Below are positions 8,225-18,847 of a stretch of 64,000 bases of DNA, in pieces. The notes under the pieces are model-generated. The model was not told where the DNA came from. It did not search any database and was given only the letters and a program-made list of their open reading frames with translations. Position 1 is the stretch's first letter. Each line of letters opens with the position of its first letter. Source of the stretch: Oleomonas cavernae (GTDB lineage Bacteria; Pseudomonadota; Alphaproteobacteria; Zavarziniales; Zavarziniaceae); assembly GCF_003590945.1 (NCBI RefSeq), contig NZ_QYUK01000008.1, positions 496,001-560,000 of the forward strand, written 5' to 3'. The position numbers and the translations under genes were made by a program.

Positions 8225-9220
8225 ATGACCGCGGCCCTGCACCTGCTGTTGGCCCGCGCGCCGGAGCAGCAGCCGATCTTCTGGGTTACACCGGAACAGG
8301 TGGCCGAGGCGCGGGCCCGTGCCACCGTGCCCCTGCCCCCGATGGAGGCCACCGTCTGCCCGATCGACGATCCGTCCTTCGCCGCCATGATGGACAAGTC
8401 CTTCGGCATGGTCGGCTTCCGCTTCCCACGCGAGACGGTCGGCGCCAGCAAGGGTGCGCTTTCCCTGCTGCAACTGACCTCCGCCGGGGTCGAGCACCTG
8501 CTGCCCTTCGACTGGCTGCCGCCCCATGTGGCCCTGGCCAATGCCAGCGGCGTGCACGCACCCAAGGTCGAGGAATGGGCGACCATGGTGTTCCTGATCC
8601 TGCACACCCACATGCCGCATTTCGCCACCGCCCAGCGCCGCCATCAGTGGTCCAAGGCCTATAGCTCGACCATCGAAGGCCGCCACGCCGCGATCTTCGG
8701 CACGGGTGCCATTGGTGCGGCGATCGCCCGCGGCGGCAAGCGCCTGGGCCTGAAGGTCACCGGCATCAGCCGGTCGGCCCAGCCGGTCGACGGCTTCGAC
8801 AGCGTGATCACGCCGGCAGCAGCGGGGGCGACCCTGGCCCAGGCGGATTTCGTGGTGCTGGCGACGCCGCTGACGCCGCAGACCAAGGGCATGATGGATG
8901 CCGCCATGTTCGCCCGTCTGCGCAAGGGGGCGGGCTTCGCCAATTTCGGCCGCGGCGGCCTGGTGGTGCAGGAGGCGCTGATCGAGGCGCTGGCCAGCGG
9001 CCACCTCGACGGCGCGGTGCTGGACGTCACCACGCCCGAGCCGCTGCCGCCGGACTCGCCCCTGTGGGACGCGCCCAACCTGCTGATCTCGCCGCATGTC
9101 TCCTGCGACGATCCGGTGACCTATATCCCGCGCACCCTGGACATCTTCATGGACAATATTCACCGGCGCCTGAGCGGCCTGCCGCTGCGCAATCTCGTCG
9201 ACCCGACACGGTCGTACTGA
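8225..9220 (+). CDS. D-2-hydroxyacid dehydrogenase, NAD-binding
   Basis: This 331-residue protein is of the D-isomer-specific 2-hydroxyacid dehydrogenase family. The Rossmann motif GTGAIGAAIARG is near residue 158. The catalytic set is visible as Arg in FGRGGLVV, Glu in VLDVTTPEPLP and His in LISPHVS. It would interconvert a 2-keto acid and a D-2-hydroxyacid with NAD(P)H in the cytoplasm. It follows the Rieske gene after 118 bp holding a repeat and precedes the ABC importer. The substrate is unknown; glyoxylate, hydroxypyruvate or a product of the neighbouring oxygenases are possible. Confidence 0.87.
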   Translation: MTAALHLLLARAPEQQPIFWVTPEQVAEARARATVPLPPMEATVCPIDDPSFAAMMDKSFGMVGFRFPRETVGASKGALSLLQLTSAGVEHLLPFDWLPPHVALANASGVHAPKVEEWATMVFLILHTHMPHFATAQRRHQWSKAYSSTIEGRHAAIFGTGAIGAAIARGGKRLGLKVTGISRSAQPVDGFDSVITPAAAGATLAQADFVVLATPLTPQTKGMMDAAMFARLRKGAGFANFGRGGLVVQEALIEALASGHLDGAVLDVTTPEPLPPDSPLWDAPNLLISPHVSCDDPVTYIPRTLDIFMDNIHRRLSGLPLRNLVDPTRSY

Positions 9221-9304
9221 TTGCCATGCGGGCGGCAATCGGACGACGATCGCAGTGCCGCGAATTTGGTGCGATGCCGCAGAAAAATGTATGCAGCATG
9301 CAGC

Positions 9305-9322
9305 ATGTCATATACCGTATTC
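9305..9322. promoter_or_regulatory. Putative GntR operator upstream of the first ABC importer
   Basis: ATACCGTAT (9312-9320) is a perfect 9-bp palindrome with one central base. Read on the bottom strand it gives ATACGGTATA, the core found at 3854. It lies 132 bp before the first permease. It follows a short direct repeat of ATGCAGC at 9291-9304. It probably puts the importer under the same regulator as the oxygenase genes; this is inferred. Confidence 0.45.
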
Positions 9323-9451
9323 CTTGTTCCCGCAGGCCACCTCCGTGAAGGGCGTATTCCGACGGATGACCCATCAGGCTGATACGATCGGCGGCTTCTT
9401 CAGGCCGCCCCGGCAACTGCCGGCAGGGGCCGCGCGCGGGGGCGGGCAGCC

Positions 9452-10396
9452 ATGATCGCCTACACGCTGCAGCGCCTGGGCTGGTCCGTCGTAATCATGA
9501 TCGTTACCATGACCCTGCTGTTCGGCCTGGTCTACGTCATCCCCGGCGACCCGGCGACCGTGGCCCTGGGGCCGCGCGCGACACCGGCCATGCGCGCCGA
9601 ACTCCACGCCCGCATGGGCCTGGACAAGCCGGTGGGCGAGCAACTGGTCCGCTTCATCGGCAATGCCGCGACCGGCGACCTGGGGCTCGACGTGTGGAGC
9701 CGGCGGCCGGTCTCCACCATCGTGCTTGATGCCCTGCCCAATACCTTGAAGCTGGCGGGCGCCGGCATCGGCTGGGCCATCCTGCTGGGCATTCCCCTGG
9801 GCTGCTGGTCGGCCCTGCGCCGGGGCCGCCTGGCCGACCGCATCATCGGCGCGGGTTCCGCCGTCGGCATCGCCCTGCCCGCCTTCGTGGTGGCGATCTA
9901 CGGCCTGCTCCTGTTCGCGGTGAAGCTGAAATGGCTGCCCGCCCTGGGGGCCGGGCCGGCCGACGATTTCGGCCGCCAGCTCGTCTACCTGATCCTGCCC
10001 TCCTTCGCGATCGGCTTCGGCTGGGTCGGCTATCTGGCCCGGCTGGTGCGTGCCTCGATGATCGAGGTGCTGGGCGAGAACCATGTCCGCATGCTGCGCG
10101 CCTTCGGCGTCGGCGAGGCGCGCATCCTGCTGCGCTATGCCCTGCCCATCGCCATCGTGCCCACCATCACGATCCTTGGCATGGGCGTGGGCAGCCTGCT
10201 GTCGGGTGCCGTCCTGGTCGAGATCATCTTCAACCGGCCGGGCCTGGGCAAGCTGACCTACGAGGCGGTGATCTCGCGCAATTTCCCGGTGGTCAGCGGC
10301 ACCGTGCTGGTTACCACCGCCTGCTATGTCGTCTGTACCATCATCGCCGACCTGACCGTCGCGCGTCTGGATCCGCGTGTCCGTGGCACACTTTGA
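9452..10396 (+). CDS. ABC transporter permease, DppB/OppB type (importer 1)
   Basis: This 314-residue inner-membrane protein starts with the conserved N-terminal helix of OppB-type permeases and has about six membrane segments. The EAA loop, AFGVGEARILLRYALP, contacts the ATPase. It pairs with the next gene to form the channel of a peptide/nickel/opine-class importer. The next gene starts inside its 3' end (20-bp overlap), so the two are translationally coupled. It is the first gene after a 231-bp intergenic region with a putative operator. Confidence 0.9.
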   Translation: MIAYTLQRLGWSVVIMIVTMTLLFGLVYVIPGDPATVALGPRATPAMRAELHARMGLDKPVGEQLVRFIGNAATGDLGLDVWSRRPVSTIVLDALPNTLKLAGAGIGWAILLGIPLGCWSALRRGRLADRIIGAGSAVGIALPAFVVAIYGLLLFAVKLKWLPALGAGPADDFGRQLVYLILPSFAIGFGWVGYLARLVRASMIEVLGENHVRMLRAFGVGEARILLRYALPIAIVPTITILGMGVGSLLSGAVLVEIIFNRPGLGKLTYEAVISRNFPVVSGTVLVTTACYVVCTIIADLTVARLDPRVRGTL

Positions 10397-11273
10397 ACTG
10401 CATACGACCCTGACCCAGCCGCGCGCCCACGGCAGCACGGTGCGCTTTCTGCGCGCCCTGATCAGCCGCCCCGAAGGTGCCTTCGGCGTCGCCTGCGTCT
10501 GCCTGTTGCTGTTCACCGCCCTGTTCGCCACGCTCATCGCGCCCTACGACCCGATCAAGTTGAACGTGCTGGAGCGGCTGCAAGCGCCCAGCCTGGCGCA
10601 CCTGATGGGCACCGACCAGTTGGGCCGGGACGTGCTGTCGCGCATCATCTTCGGCACCCAGACCGCCCTGGTCGCCGCCGCCAGTGCGCTGGCCTTCTCG
10701 CTGGCGGGTGGCTTGGTCCTTGGGCTCATCGCCGGCTATGGCCCGCGCCTGGTCGATACCGCCCTGCTGCTGCTCTTCGACTCGGTCAAGTCGCTGCCCG
10801 TGATCATCATGGCCCTGGCCCTGGTCACCCTGCTGGGGCCCAGCCTGACCACGGTGGTGATCGTCGTGGTGGTCTTCACCCTGCCCGGCTATGCCCGCAT
10901 GGTGCGCAGCCAGACCCAAGTCCTCAAACGCAGCGAATACGTCCTGGCGGCGCGGGCCATGGGCGCGTCGCCCGGCCGTATCCTGCTGCGCCATATCCTG
11001 CCCAACCTGTTCGGGCCGCTGATCGTCCTGGTGTGCATGGATGTAACCACAGTCATTACCGTCGAATCCGGCCTGGCCTTCATCGGCCTGGGCGCCCAGC
11101 CGCCGACGCCGAGCTGGGGCAGCATCCTGAACGACGGCTTCTCCTTCATCCAGCAGGCCTGGTACCTGGTCGCCGCCGCCGGCCTGCCGATCGTGATCGC
11201 CACCATCGGCTTCAATTTCTTAGGCGAAGCGATTCGCGACGTGCTCGACCCCAAGAACGGCGGCACGCCATGA
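10377..11273 (+). CDS. ABC transporter permease, DppC/OppC type (importer 1)
   Basis: This 298-residue inner-membrane permease has the OppC N-terminal domain (first helix around residues 38-55, then MGTDQLGRDVLSRII) and the EAA loop ARAMGASPGRILLRHILP. It starts with GTG at 10377 inside the preceding gene. Its stop overlaps the ATPase start as ATGA. It forms the importer channel with the DppB-like protein. Confidence 0.9.
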   Translation: MSVAHFELHTTLTQPRAHGSTVRFLRALISRPEGAFGVACVCLLLFTALFATLIAPYDPIKLNVLERLQAPSLAHLMGTDQLGRDVLSRIIFGTQTALVAAASALAFSLAGGLVLGLIAGYGPRLVDTALLLLFDSVKSLPVIIMALALVTLLGPSLTTVVIVVVVFTLPGYARMVRSQTQVLKRSEYVLAARAMGASPGRILLRHILPNLFGPLIVLVCMDVTTVITVESGLAFIGLGAQPPTPSWGSILNDGFSFIQQAWYLVAAAGLPIVIATIGFNFLGEAIRDVLDPKNGGTP

Positions 11274-12235
11274 CGCCGCTGCTCGACATCCAGGGCCTGT
11301 CGATCGACTACCTGACCCCGCACGGCCCCGTGCATGCGCTGCGCGGCATCGACCTGACCGTCGAGCGTGGCGAGGTCCTGGGCCTGGTGGGTGAAAGCGG
11401 TTCGGGCAAGTCCAGCCTGATCAGCTCGATGATGGCCCTCTTGCCCGCCAATGCCCGGCTGGACGGCAGCCTGCATTTCGAGGGCCGCGACATCGCCGCG
11501 ATGGGCGAGCGGGAACGGCGCCAGCTGCGCGGCGACGGCATCGCCAGCATCTTCCAGGATCCCTTCACCGCGCTGAACCCGGTGGTTGCCATCGGCACCC
11601 TGCTGGTCGAAGTCCAGCACCACAAGCGGGAGCTGAGCCGGCGCGAGAAGAAGGCTCGCGCCGTCGACATGCTGACCCGGGTCGGTATTTCCGATCCTGA
11701 GCACCGCCTGCGGCAATATCCCTTCGAGCTGAGCGGCGGCATGCGCCAGCGCGTGGCCATCGCCGCCGCCCTGCTGACCGATCCCACCCTGCTGATCGCC
11801 GACGAGCCGACCACCGCCCTGGATGCGACCACCGAGGCGCAGATCATCGACCTGCTGCGGCAGACCCGCTCGATGGTTCAGGGCGCCATTGTCTTTGTCA
11901 CCCATCACCTGGGCCTGGTCGCCGCCCTGTGCGACCGGGTGGCGGTGATGTATGCGGGCGAGATCGTCGAGATCGGCCCGGTTACCTCGATCTTCGCGGC
12001 ACCCCAGCACCCCTATACGCGGGCGCTGCTGGAATGCGATCCGGCCATGCTGCGCGACGTCGCCCGCCGCCTGCCCACCATCGGCGGCACGGTGCCCGAC
12101 CTGCACGAGTTGCCGGCCGGCTGCGCCTTCGCCCCGCGCTGCCCGACCGCCTGCACCGCCTGCGTGCAAACCCCCGCTCCCGTCGTCGCCAGTGCCGGCG
12201 GCGGCTGGGCCCGTTGTCACAGGCTGGCATCATGA
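11270..12235 (+). CDS. ABC transporter ATP-binding protein, DppD/OppD type (importer 1)
   Basis: This 321-residue ATPase has Walker A GESGSGKSS (around residue 40), signature LSGGMRQRVAIA, Walker B LLIADEPTTALD, and the C-terminal oligopeptide/dipeptide extension with a cysteine-rich segment (CAFAPRCPTACTAC). That extension carries an iron-sulfur cluster in some relatives. ATG 11270 gives the normal family start; upstream frame is antisense or overlapping. It overlaps the next ATPase by four bases. Confidence 0.9.
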   Translation: MTPLLDIQGLSIDYLTPHGPVHALRGIDLTVERGEVLGLVGESGSGKSSLISSMMALLPANARLDGSLHFEGRDIAAMGERERRQLRGDGIASIFQDPFTALNPVVAIGTLLVEVQHHKRELSRREKKARAVDMLTRVGISDPEHRLRQYPFELSGGMRQRVAIAAALLTDPTLLIADEPTTALDATTEAQIIDLLRQTRSMVQGAIVFVTHHLGLVAALCDRVAVMYAGEIVEIGPVTSIFAAPQHPYTRALLECDPAMLRDVARRLPTIGGTVPDLHELPAGCAFAPRCPTACTACVQTPAPVVASAGGGWARCHRLAS

Positions 12236-13212
12236 TCGTGCTCGACGTCGAGGACGCGGTCGTCCAGTACAAGGCGGGAAGCTGGCTCGGCGCCAAGGTG
12301 GCCGGCCGGCCCTACCGGATCGATGCGGTCGCGGGCGTCAGCCTGGAACTGCCCGCCGGCAAAACCTACGGCCTGGTGGGCGAAAGCGGCAGCGGCAAGA
12401 CCACCCTGGGCCGCGCCATCGTCGGCCTGGTGCCCCTGACCAGCGGCATCGTCCGCATCGACGGCGCGGACGCGCAAGGCTATGGCGACGGTCCCTGGCG
12501 CCTGATCCGGCGCGACGTCGCCCTGATCTTCCAGGATCCGGTGGCGGCCATGAACCCGCGCATGACGGTCGAGACCCTGATCACCGAACCCCTGGCCATT
12601 CACCGGGCCGAACGGTTCGACCGCCGGCAGGAGGCGCGGCAACTGCTCGACATGGTCGGCCTGCCGGCCAATTTCCTGGACCGCTACCCGCATGAACTCT
12701 CGGGCGGCCAGGCCCGGCGCATCGCCGTGGCCCGGGCGCTGGCCCTGCGGCCCAAGCTGATCATCGCCGACGAGCCGACCGCCGGCCTCGACGTGTCCGT
12801 GCAGGGCGACATCCTGAACCTGCTGAGCGATCTGCAGGACGAGTTGGGCATGAGCTACCTGATCATCACCCACAACCTGGCGGTGGCCCGTCACGTCACC
12901 GATTACGTCGGTATCATGTACCTGGGCCGCCTGGTCGAGACCGGTGCGACGGCCGACGTCTTCAAGGCGCCCAGCCATCCCTATACGAAGGCCCTGCTCG
13001 CTGCCCACACGGCCGAGCCGGGCCATGCCGCCGCGCCGATCCGTGGCGAGATCCCCAGCCTGTGGCACCGCCCGACAGGTTGCGAATTCCATTCCCGGTG
13101 TCCGGCCGCCCAGCCCATCTGCAGCACGCAGACGCCGCAGGCGGCCGAGGTCGCGCCCGATCACCATGCCAGTTGCCACTTCGCCGTTGCGTATCATGCG
13201 GCGGAGGCCTGA
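12232..13212 (+). CDS. ABC transporter ATP-binding protein, DppF/OppF type (importer 1)
   Basis: This 326-residue ATPase has Walker A GESGSGKTTLGRA, signature LSGGQARRIAVARAL (the usual Q-x-R/Q-R region reads QARR), Walker B LIIADEPTAGLDVS, and the C-terminal extension with cysteines (CEFHSRCPAAQPIC). It forms the nucleotide-binding pair with the DppD-like subunit. It is translationally coupled to it by an ATGA overlap. The DUF1989 gene begins immediately after its stop. Confidence 0.9.
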   Translation: MIVLDVEDAVVQYKAGSWLGAKVAGRPYRIDAVAGVSLELPAGKTYGLVGESGSGKTTLGRAIVGLVPLTSGIVRIDGADAQGYGDGPWRLIRRDVALIFQDPVAAMNPRMTVETLITEPLAIHRAERFDRRQEARQLLDMVGLPANFLDRYPHELSGGQARRIAVARALALRPKLIIADEPTAGLDVSVQGDILNLLSDLQDELGMSYLIITHNLAVARHVTDYVGIMYLGRLVETGATADVFKAPSHPYTKALLAAHTAEPGHAAAPIRGEIPSLWHRPTGCEFHSRCPAAQPICSTQTPQAAEVAPDHHASCHFAVAYHAAEA

Positions 13213-13216
13213 TGCG

Positions 13217-13890
13217 ATGATGCCGCCAGCCCCCCCGGCTTGCCTCGTCGCATCAGGCGAAATTCCCCCGGCCGCGCGACCGCGGTCGCGCTCGAGGCCG
13301 GCGAGCGCTTGCGCATCGTCAACCACCTGGGCCAGCAGGTGGTCGACACCTGGGCCCATATCCAGGGCGATATCCACGAGTGCCTGTCGATGGAGCATTG
13401 CCGGGACAAGCTCTACAAGCTGTTCTTCGAGGTGGGCGACGTCCTGATCTCGAACCGGCGACGGCCCTTGTTCCAGATCACCGCCGATACCTCGCCCGGC
13501 CGCCACGACACGCTGTGCGCCGCCTGCGACGCCCGCAGCTATGCAGCGCTGGGCCTGGGCGACGACCATCCCAATTGCAGCGCCAACTACCGCCGCCTGC
13601 TGGGCGAGGCGGTCACGGTGCCCTGCCCGTGGAACCTGTTCATGGACATTCCCGTCGACGCCGACGGGCGCCTGAGCGACCGGCCCTCGGCCGCCGGGCC
13701 CGGTGACTTTGTCGAGTTGCGTGCGCTTACCGGCCTCGTGGTCGTCTGCTCCCCCTGTCCGCAGGAATTGATCCCCATCAGCGGTGTCGGCCGCCCCGTG
13801 CGCGGGGTGCTTTGGCAACGTCTGCAAACCGGCGACGAGGGCTCGCCGGCGCTTCATCCAACGAGTGATTGCAAGGAGGTCGGGGCATGA
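13217..13890 (+). CDS. DUF1989/urea-carboxylase-associated family protein, apparent frameshift near the N-terminus
   Basis: The body of the protein (ALEAGERLRIVNHLGQQVVD, HPNCSANY, CPWNLFM) is a typical DUF1989 domain. Proteins of this family associate with urea carboxylase, allophanate or guanidine metabolism. Read without correction, its frame opens only at a TTG (13240) with no ribosome site. ATG 13217, which follows GGAGG by nine bases, leads into SGEIPP in another frame. One extra C in the C5 run at 13265-13269 would join SGEIPP to GRATAVALEAGERL, the normal family N-terminus; an extra C in the C7 run at 13230 would also restore a frame. This is probably a homopolymer sequencing error. 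Its stop overlaps the binding-protein start. Confidence 0.75.
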
Positions 13891-15452
13891 ACGAGTTTCA
13901 ATTGAACAGGCGTCAGATTCTGGTCGGCGCATCCGTCCTCGGCGCGGGCGCCGTGGCCGCCATGTCGTCGGGGCGCCTCGCCTTCGCGGCGCAGGGCAAG
14001 ATCCTGCGGGTGCAGAACGACAAGGACATCTCGGTCATCGATCCGGCCAACCGCAGCGGCTGGTGGGAAGAAACCGCGATGTTCGCGATCTTCCAGGGCC
14101 TGATCCAATACAAGTCGGGCACCGAATGGGAGTGGCGCCTGGATGCCGCCGAGGAACTGGATGCGACCGACCCGGTGGCCATCAAGTTCCGCCTGAAGAA
14201 GGGGCTGCAATGGACCAACGGCTTTGGCGAGCTGACCTCGGCCGATGTCAAGTTCTCCTACGAGCGGATCGGCGATCCCAAGTACAATGCCGGCTATCAG
14301 ACCGACTGGGCGCCGCTGAAGGAAGTCGAGATCATCGACAAGTACAGCGGCATCATCCGCCTGACCAAGCCGTTCCCGCCCCTGTTCCGCAGCACCCTGC
14401 CCCACGGCTCGGGCCTGATCGTGTGCAAGGCGGCGCTGGAAAAGAACAACAACACCATGACCACCGACCCGTTCGCGACGTCGGGCCCCTACAAGATCGG
14501 CCAGTGGCTGCCGCGCGAGAAGCTGATCCTGGTGCGCAATGAACTATGGGCCGGCGACAAGCCCTATTTCGACGAGATCCACCTGGTTCCCATCACGGAC
14601 CTGAAGACCGCCGAGATCGGCTTCCAGAGCGGCGACCTGGACGTGACCAAGGTCTCCATGAGCTCGATCCCGCAGATGAAGGCAGCCGCCGATCCCAATG
14701 TCCAGATGCGGGCCCTGCCGGCGCTCAAATACATCTGGATGGGCATAAACGTCGAGCATCCCAAGCTGAAGGACCTGAAGATCCGCCGCGCCATTCAGCA
14801 GGGGGTGGACGTGCCCACGGTGATCCAGGCCGCCTATTTCGGCGAGGCGGCCGTCGCCTATGGCACGGTGCCGCCCTCGGTCCCCGGCCACCGCAGCAAG
14901 AACATCTATCCCTTTGACCCGGCGGCATCGAAAAAGCTGCTGGCGGAGGCTGGTGCCACCAATCTGAAGATCCGCCTCGACCTGCCGGCCGATACCGACC
15001 GCATCACCATGGCCCAGGTGATCCAGTCCCAGTTGAAGGAGGTCGGCATCGAGATCGAGGTCAACCCGATGGATCGCGGCGCCTTCGAGGAACAGTTCAT
15101 GGAATCCCATGGCGACGCCTGGAAGGATACCCAGATGTTCATCGTCGAGTTCTCGACCCCGCCCGACGCGAGCTGGGCCACCACCTGGCTGACCTGTTCG
15201 CAGGTCGGTTCGTGGAACTGGCAGCGCCTGTGCGACAAGGACTATGACGCGATCAACGACAAGGCGACCTACGAGCTGGACGACAAGCAGCGCACGGCCG
15301 ACTTCATCAAGGCCCAGGACATGCTGGAGGAAAGCGGCGCCTATGTCTTCCTGACCCATGGCTCCAACGTCTGGGTCAATCATCCCAGCCTGAACGCGGC
15401 CCTGTCGCCGGACGGCCAGTGGCTGATCCTGCGCGACGTCGCCGCCGCCTGA
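13887..15452 (+). CDS. Extracellular solute-binding protein family 5 (importer 1), Tat signal
   Basis: This 521-residue protein is the periplasmic substrate-binding component of a dipeptide/opine/nickel-type ABC importer. It begins with a twin-arginine signal, NRRQILVGAS, with likely cleavage near AFAAQG, so it is exported folded. ATG 13887 follows GGAGG and overlaps the DUF1989 stop (ATGA). Unusually, the binding protein is the last importer gene rather than the first. The ligand cannot be told from sequence; family 5 proteins bind peptides, opines, quaternary amines or sugars. Confidence 0.9.
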   Translation: MNEFQLNRRQILVGASVLGAGAVAAMSSGRLAFAAQGKILRVQNDKDISVIDPANRSGWWEETAMFAIFQGLIQYKSGTEWEWRLDAAEELDATDPVAIKFRLKKGLQWTNGFGELTSADVKFSYERIGDPKYNAGYQTDWAPLKEVEIIDKYSGIIRLTKPFPPLFRSTLPHGSGLIVCKAALEKNNNTMTTDPFATSGPYKIGQWLPREKLILVRNELWAGDKPYFDEIHLVPITDLKTAEIGFQSGDLDVTKVSMSSIPQMKAAADPNVQMRALPALKYIWMGINVEHPKLKDLKIRRAIQQGVDVPTVIQAAYFGEAAVAYGTVPPSVPGHRSKNIYPFDPAASKKLLAEAGATNLKIRLDLPADTDRITMAQVIQSQLKEVGIEIEVNPMDRGAFEEQFMESHGDAWKDTQMFIVEFSTPPDASWATTWLTCSQVGSWNWQRLCDKDYDAINDKATYELDDKQRTADFIKAQDMLEESGAYVFLTHGSNVWVNHPSLNAALSPDGQWLILRDVAAA

Positions 15453-15457
15453 CGGAT

Positions 15458-15481
15458 GCGCCCCCGTCGCGGCGGGGGCGC
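15458..15481 (+). other. GC-rich stem-loop after the binding-protein gene
   Basis: GCGCCCCCG pairs with CGGGGGCGC around a six-base loop, six bases after the binding-protein stop and ten bases before the peptidase start. There is no T-run, so it is unlikely to be an intrinsic terminator. It could stabilise the binding-protein mRNA or limit peptidase translation. Confidence 0.55.
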
Positions 15482-15490
15482 CATCCTTCC

Positions 15491-16666
15491 ATGACGCCAA
15501 GCTTTTTCCTGGAACGCCTGCGCGCCCGGACCCCCGACATGCTGACGCTGCTCGAGGCCCTGGTGCAGCAGGACTCCGGCTCCCATGACATCGCGGGCGT
15601 GAACGCGGTCGGCGCCCGCCTCGCCCAGGAATGGCGTGCCCTGGGCTTCATCGAGGAACGCCGCGCGGTTCCCGGCCGCGGCGACCTGCGCCTGCTCAGG
15701 CGCCTGTTCCCCGGCCGGGGCCGCCTGCTGATCCTCGGCCACCTCGACACCGTGTGGCCGGCGGGCACTGCCGCGACGTGGGGCTTCGCCCAGGACGGTC
15801 ACCATGCCCATGGCCCTGGCGTGGGCGACATGAAGGGCGGCCTAGTCATGGCCCTGTTCGCCCTGCGCGAACTGCTCGCCGCCGGCTTCGAGGGTCTCGC
15901 GGAGGTTGCCTGCCTGCTGGTGCCGGACGAAGAACTGGGATCGGTCGGATCCCGCGCCCATATCGAGCGGGAAGCGGCCCGGTCGGACTGGGTGCTGGTC
16001 CTGGAACCGGCCAGGCCCGGCGGCGGCGTCATCGTCGGCCGGGGCGCCGTCGGGGCCCTGATCGTCGAGGCGCGGGGCCAGGCCGCCCACGCGGCGGTGA
16101 ACCCCGAGGCGGGCCGCAGCGCGCTGAAAGCGCTCGCCGCCCTCGTGGCCCCCATGGAGGCCCTGACCGACCTTGCCGCCGGCACGGTCGTCACCGTCGG
16201 CATCCTGCGCGCCGGTTCTGCCCGCCAGGTCGTGCCCGACCACGCCGAAATGCACGTCGACCTGCGCAGCGCCCACGCCGCCGGCGCCACCCGCCTGATG
16301 ACCGCAATCGCGGCTATCCTGGATCAGGGCCGCCACGACGGCATCCGCCTGACGACAACGGGCGGCTTCACCCGCCCGGCGTTTCCGCGGGCCGCCGGCG
16401 ACGCCCTCTACGAAATCTATGCGCAGGGTGCCGCCACGCTCGGCGTCGGCGCCCCGGCGCTGACCACCAGCGGTGGCTCCGACGGCAGCTTCGCCGCCGC
16501 CCTGGGACGCCCGACCCTGGACGGTCTCGGCCCGGTCTGCACGGACACCTGCAGCCCGCGCGAACATATCGCCATCGCCAGCCTGGCGGAACGCGGCGCC
16601 CTCTTCGCCGCGCTCGTCGCCCGGCTGCCGGACATCAGGCCGGTCTCGCGCTCGGCGCCTCGGTGA
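15491..16666 (+). CDS. M20 family metallopeptidase (carboxypeptidase G2-like)
   Basis: This 391-residue protein has the di-zinc site of M20A peptidases. GHLDTVWP gives H84 and catalytic D86, GVGDMKGG gives the bridging D113, and PDEELGS gives E147/E148. A dimerisation domain occupies roughly residues 180-290. It resembles glutamate carboxypeptidase (CPG2), which removes a C-terminal amino acid from N-acyl or peptide substrates. No signal peptide is seen, unlike secreted CPG2, so it is likely cytoplasmic. It is the last gene of the first importer operon, which suggests that the imported compound carries an amide bond. Confidence 0.87.
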   Translation: MTPSFFLERLRARTPDMLTLLEALVQQDSGSHDIAGVNAVGARLAQEWRALGFIEERRAVPGRGDLRLLRRLFPGRGRLLILGHLDTVWPAGTAATWGFAQDGHHAHGPGVGDMKGGLVMALFALRELLAAGFEGLAEVACLLVPDEELGSVGSRAHIEREAARSDWVLVLEPARPGGGVIVGRGAVGALIVEARGQAAHAAVNPEAGRSALKALAALVAPMEALTDLAAGTVVTVGILRAGSARQVVPDHAEMHVDLRSAHAAGATRLMTAIAAILDQGRHDGIRLTTTGGFTRPAFPRAAGDALYEIYAQGAATLGVGAPALTTSGGSDGSFAAALGRPTLDGLGPVCTDTCSPREHIAIASLAERGALFAALVARLPDIRPVSRSAPR

Positions 16667-16720
16667 TCGCCGTCCTGAGCGAAAATAGGGGCAACCTTCC
16701 CGATGGCCCTGGCCCCGCCC

Positions 16721-17158
16721 TCACCAGACCCCCGTGTTGGCCATCGACGCCCAGGGTTCGGCCGGGGCCAGCGCCTCGCCCTTCTGCAGCAATTCGATCG
16801 AGATCAGGTCCGGCGAGCGGACGAAGGCCATGTGGCCGTCGCGGGGCGGGCGGTTGATGGTGATGCCGGCCGCGGCGAGCCTGGCGCAGGTGGCATAGAT
16901 ATCGTCGACCTCGAACGCCAGGTGGCCGAAATTGCGGGCCGAGCCATAGTCTTCAGTATCCCAATTGTAGGTCAGCTCGACCAGCGGCGAGGTCTGGCCG
17001 TCGCCGCTCAGATCGTCGGGCGCGCCCAGGAAGATCAGCGTGAAACGGCCCCGGGCGGATTCCATGCGGCGCACCTCGCGCAGGCCCAGGTGATCGCAGA
17101 AGAAGGCAAGCGAGGCATCCAGATCCCGAATGCGGATCATGGTGTGGAGATAGTGCAT
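16721..17158 (-). CDS. VOC family protein, glyoxalase I (lactoylglutathione lyase)-like
   Basis: This 145-residue protein carries the complete glyoxalase I metal set: H5, E61 (VELTYNW), H79 (GHLAFEV) and E122 (ISIELLQ). These positions are nearly the same as in E. coli GloA (H5, E56, H74, E122). It would isomerise the glutathione hemithioacetal of methylglyoxal in the cytoplasm. It converges with the M20 gene and lies downstream of the acyl-CoA synthetase. Confidence 0.85.
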   Translation of the reverse strand: MHYLHTMIRIRDLDASLAFFCDHLGLREVRRMESARGRFTLIFLGAPDDLSGDGQTSPLVELTYNWDTEDYGSARNFGHLAFEVDDIYATCARLAAAGITINRPPRDGHMAFVRSPDLISIELLQKGEALAPAEPWASMANTGVW

Positions 17159-17235
17159 TGGCGGACTCCTGGTGAAGCAACCCTTCGACGCGCGACAGCT
17201 TGAGCGATTCCGGGTCGACGGTCGAGCGCTGCGGC

Positions 17236-18783
<1,548 letters not shown>

Positions 18784-18847
18784 GGCGGTCCTCCATCGCG
18801 TTGCCCCATCATAGCGTGCCCGAGCCGGTGCACGAGCCCCTTGCCGG

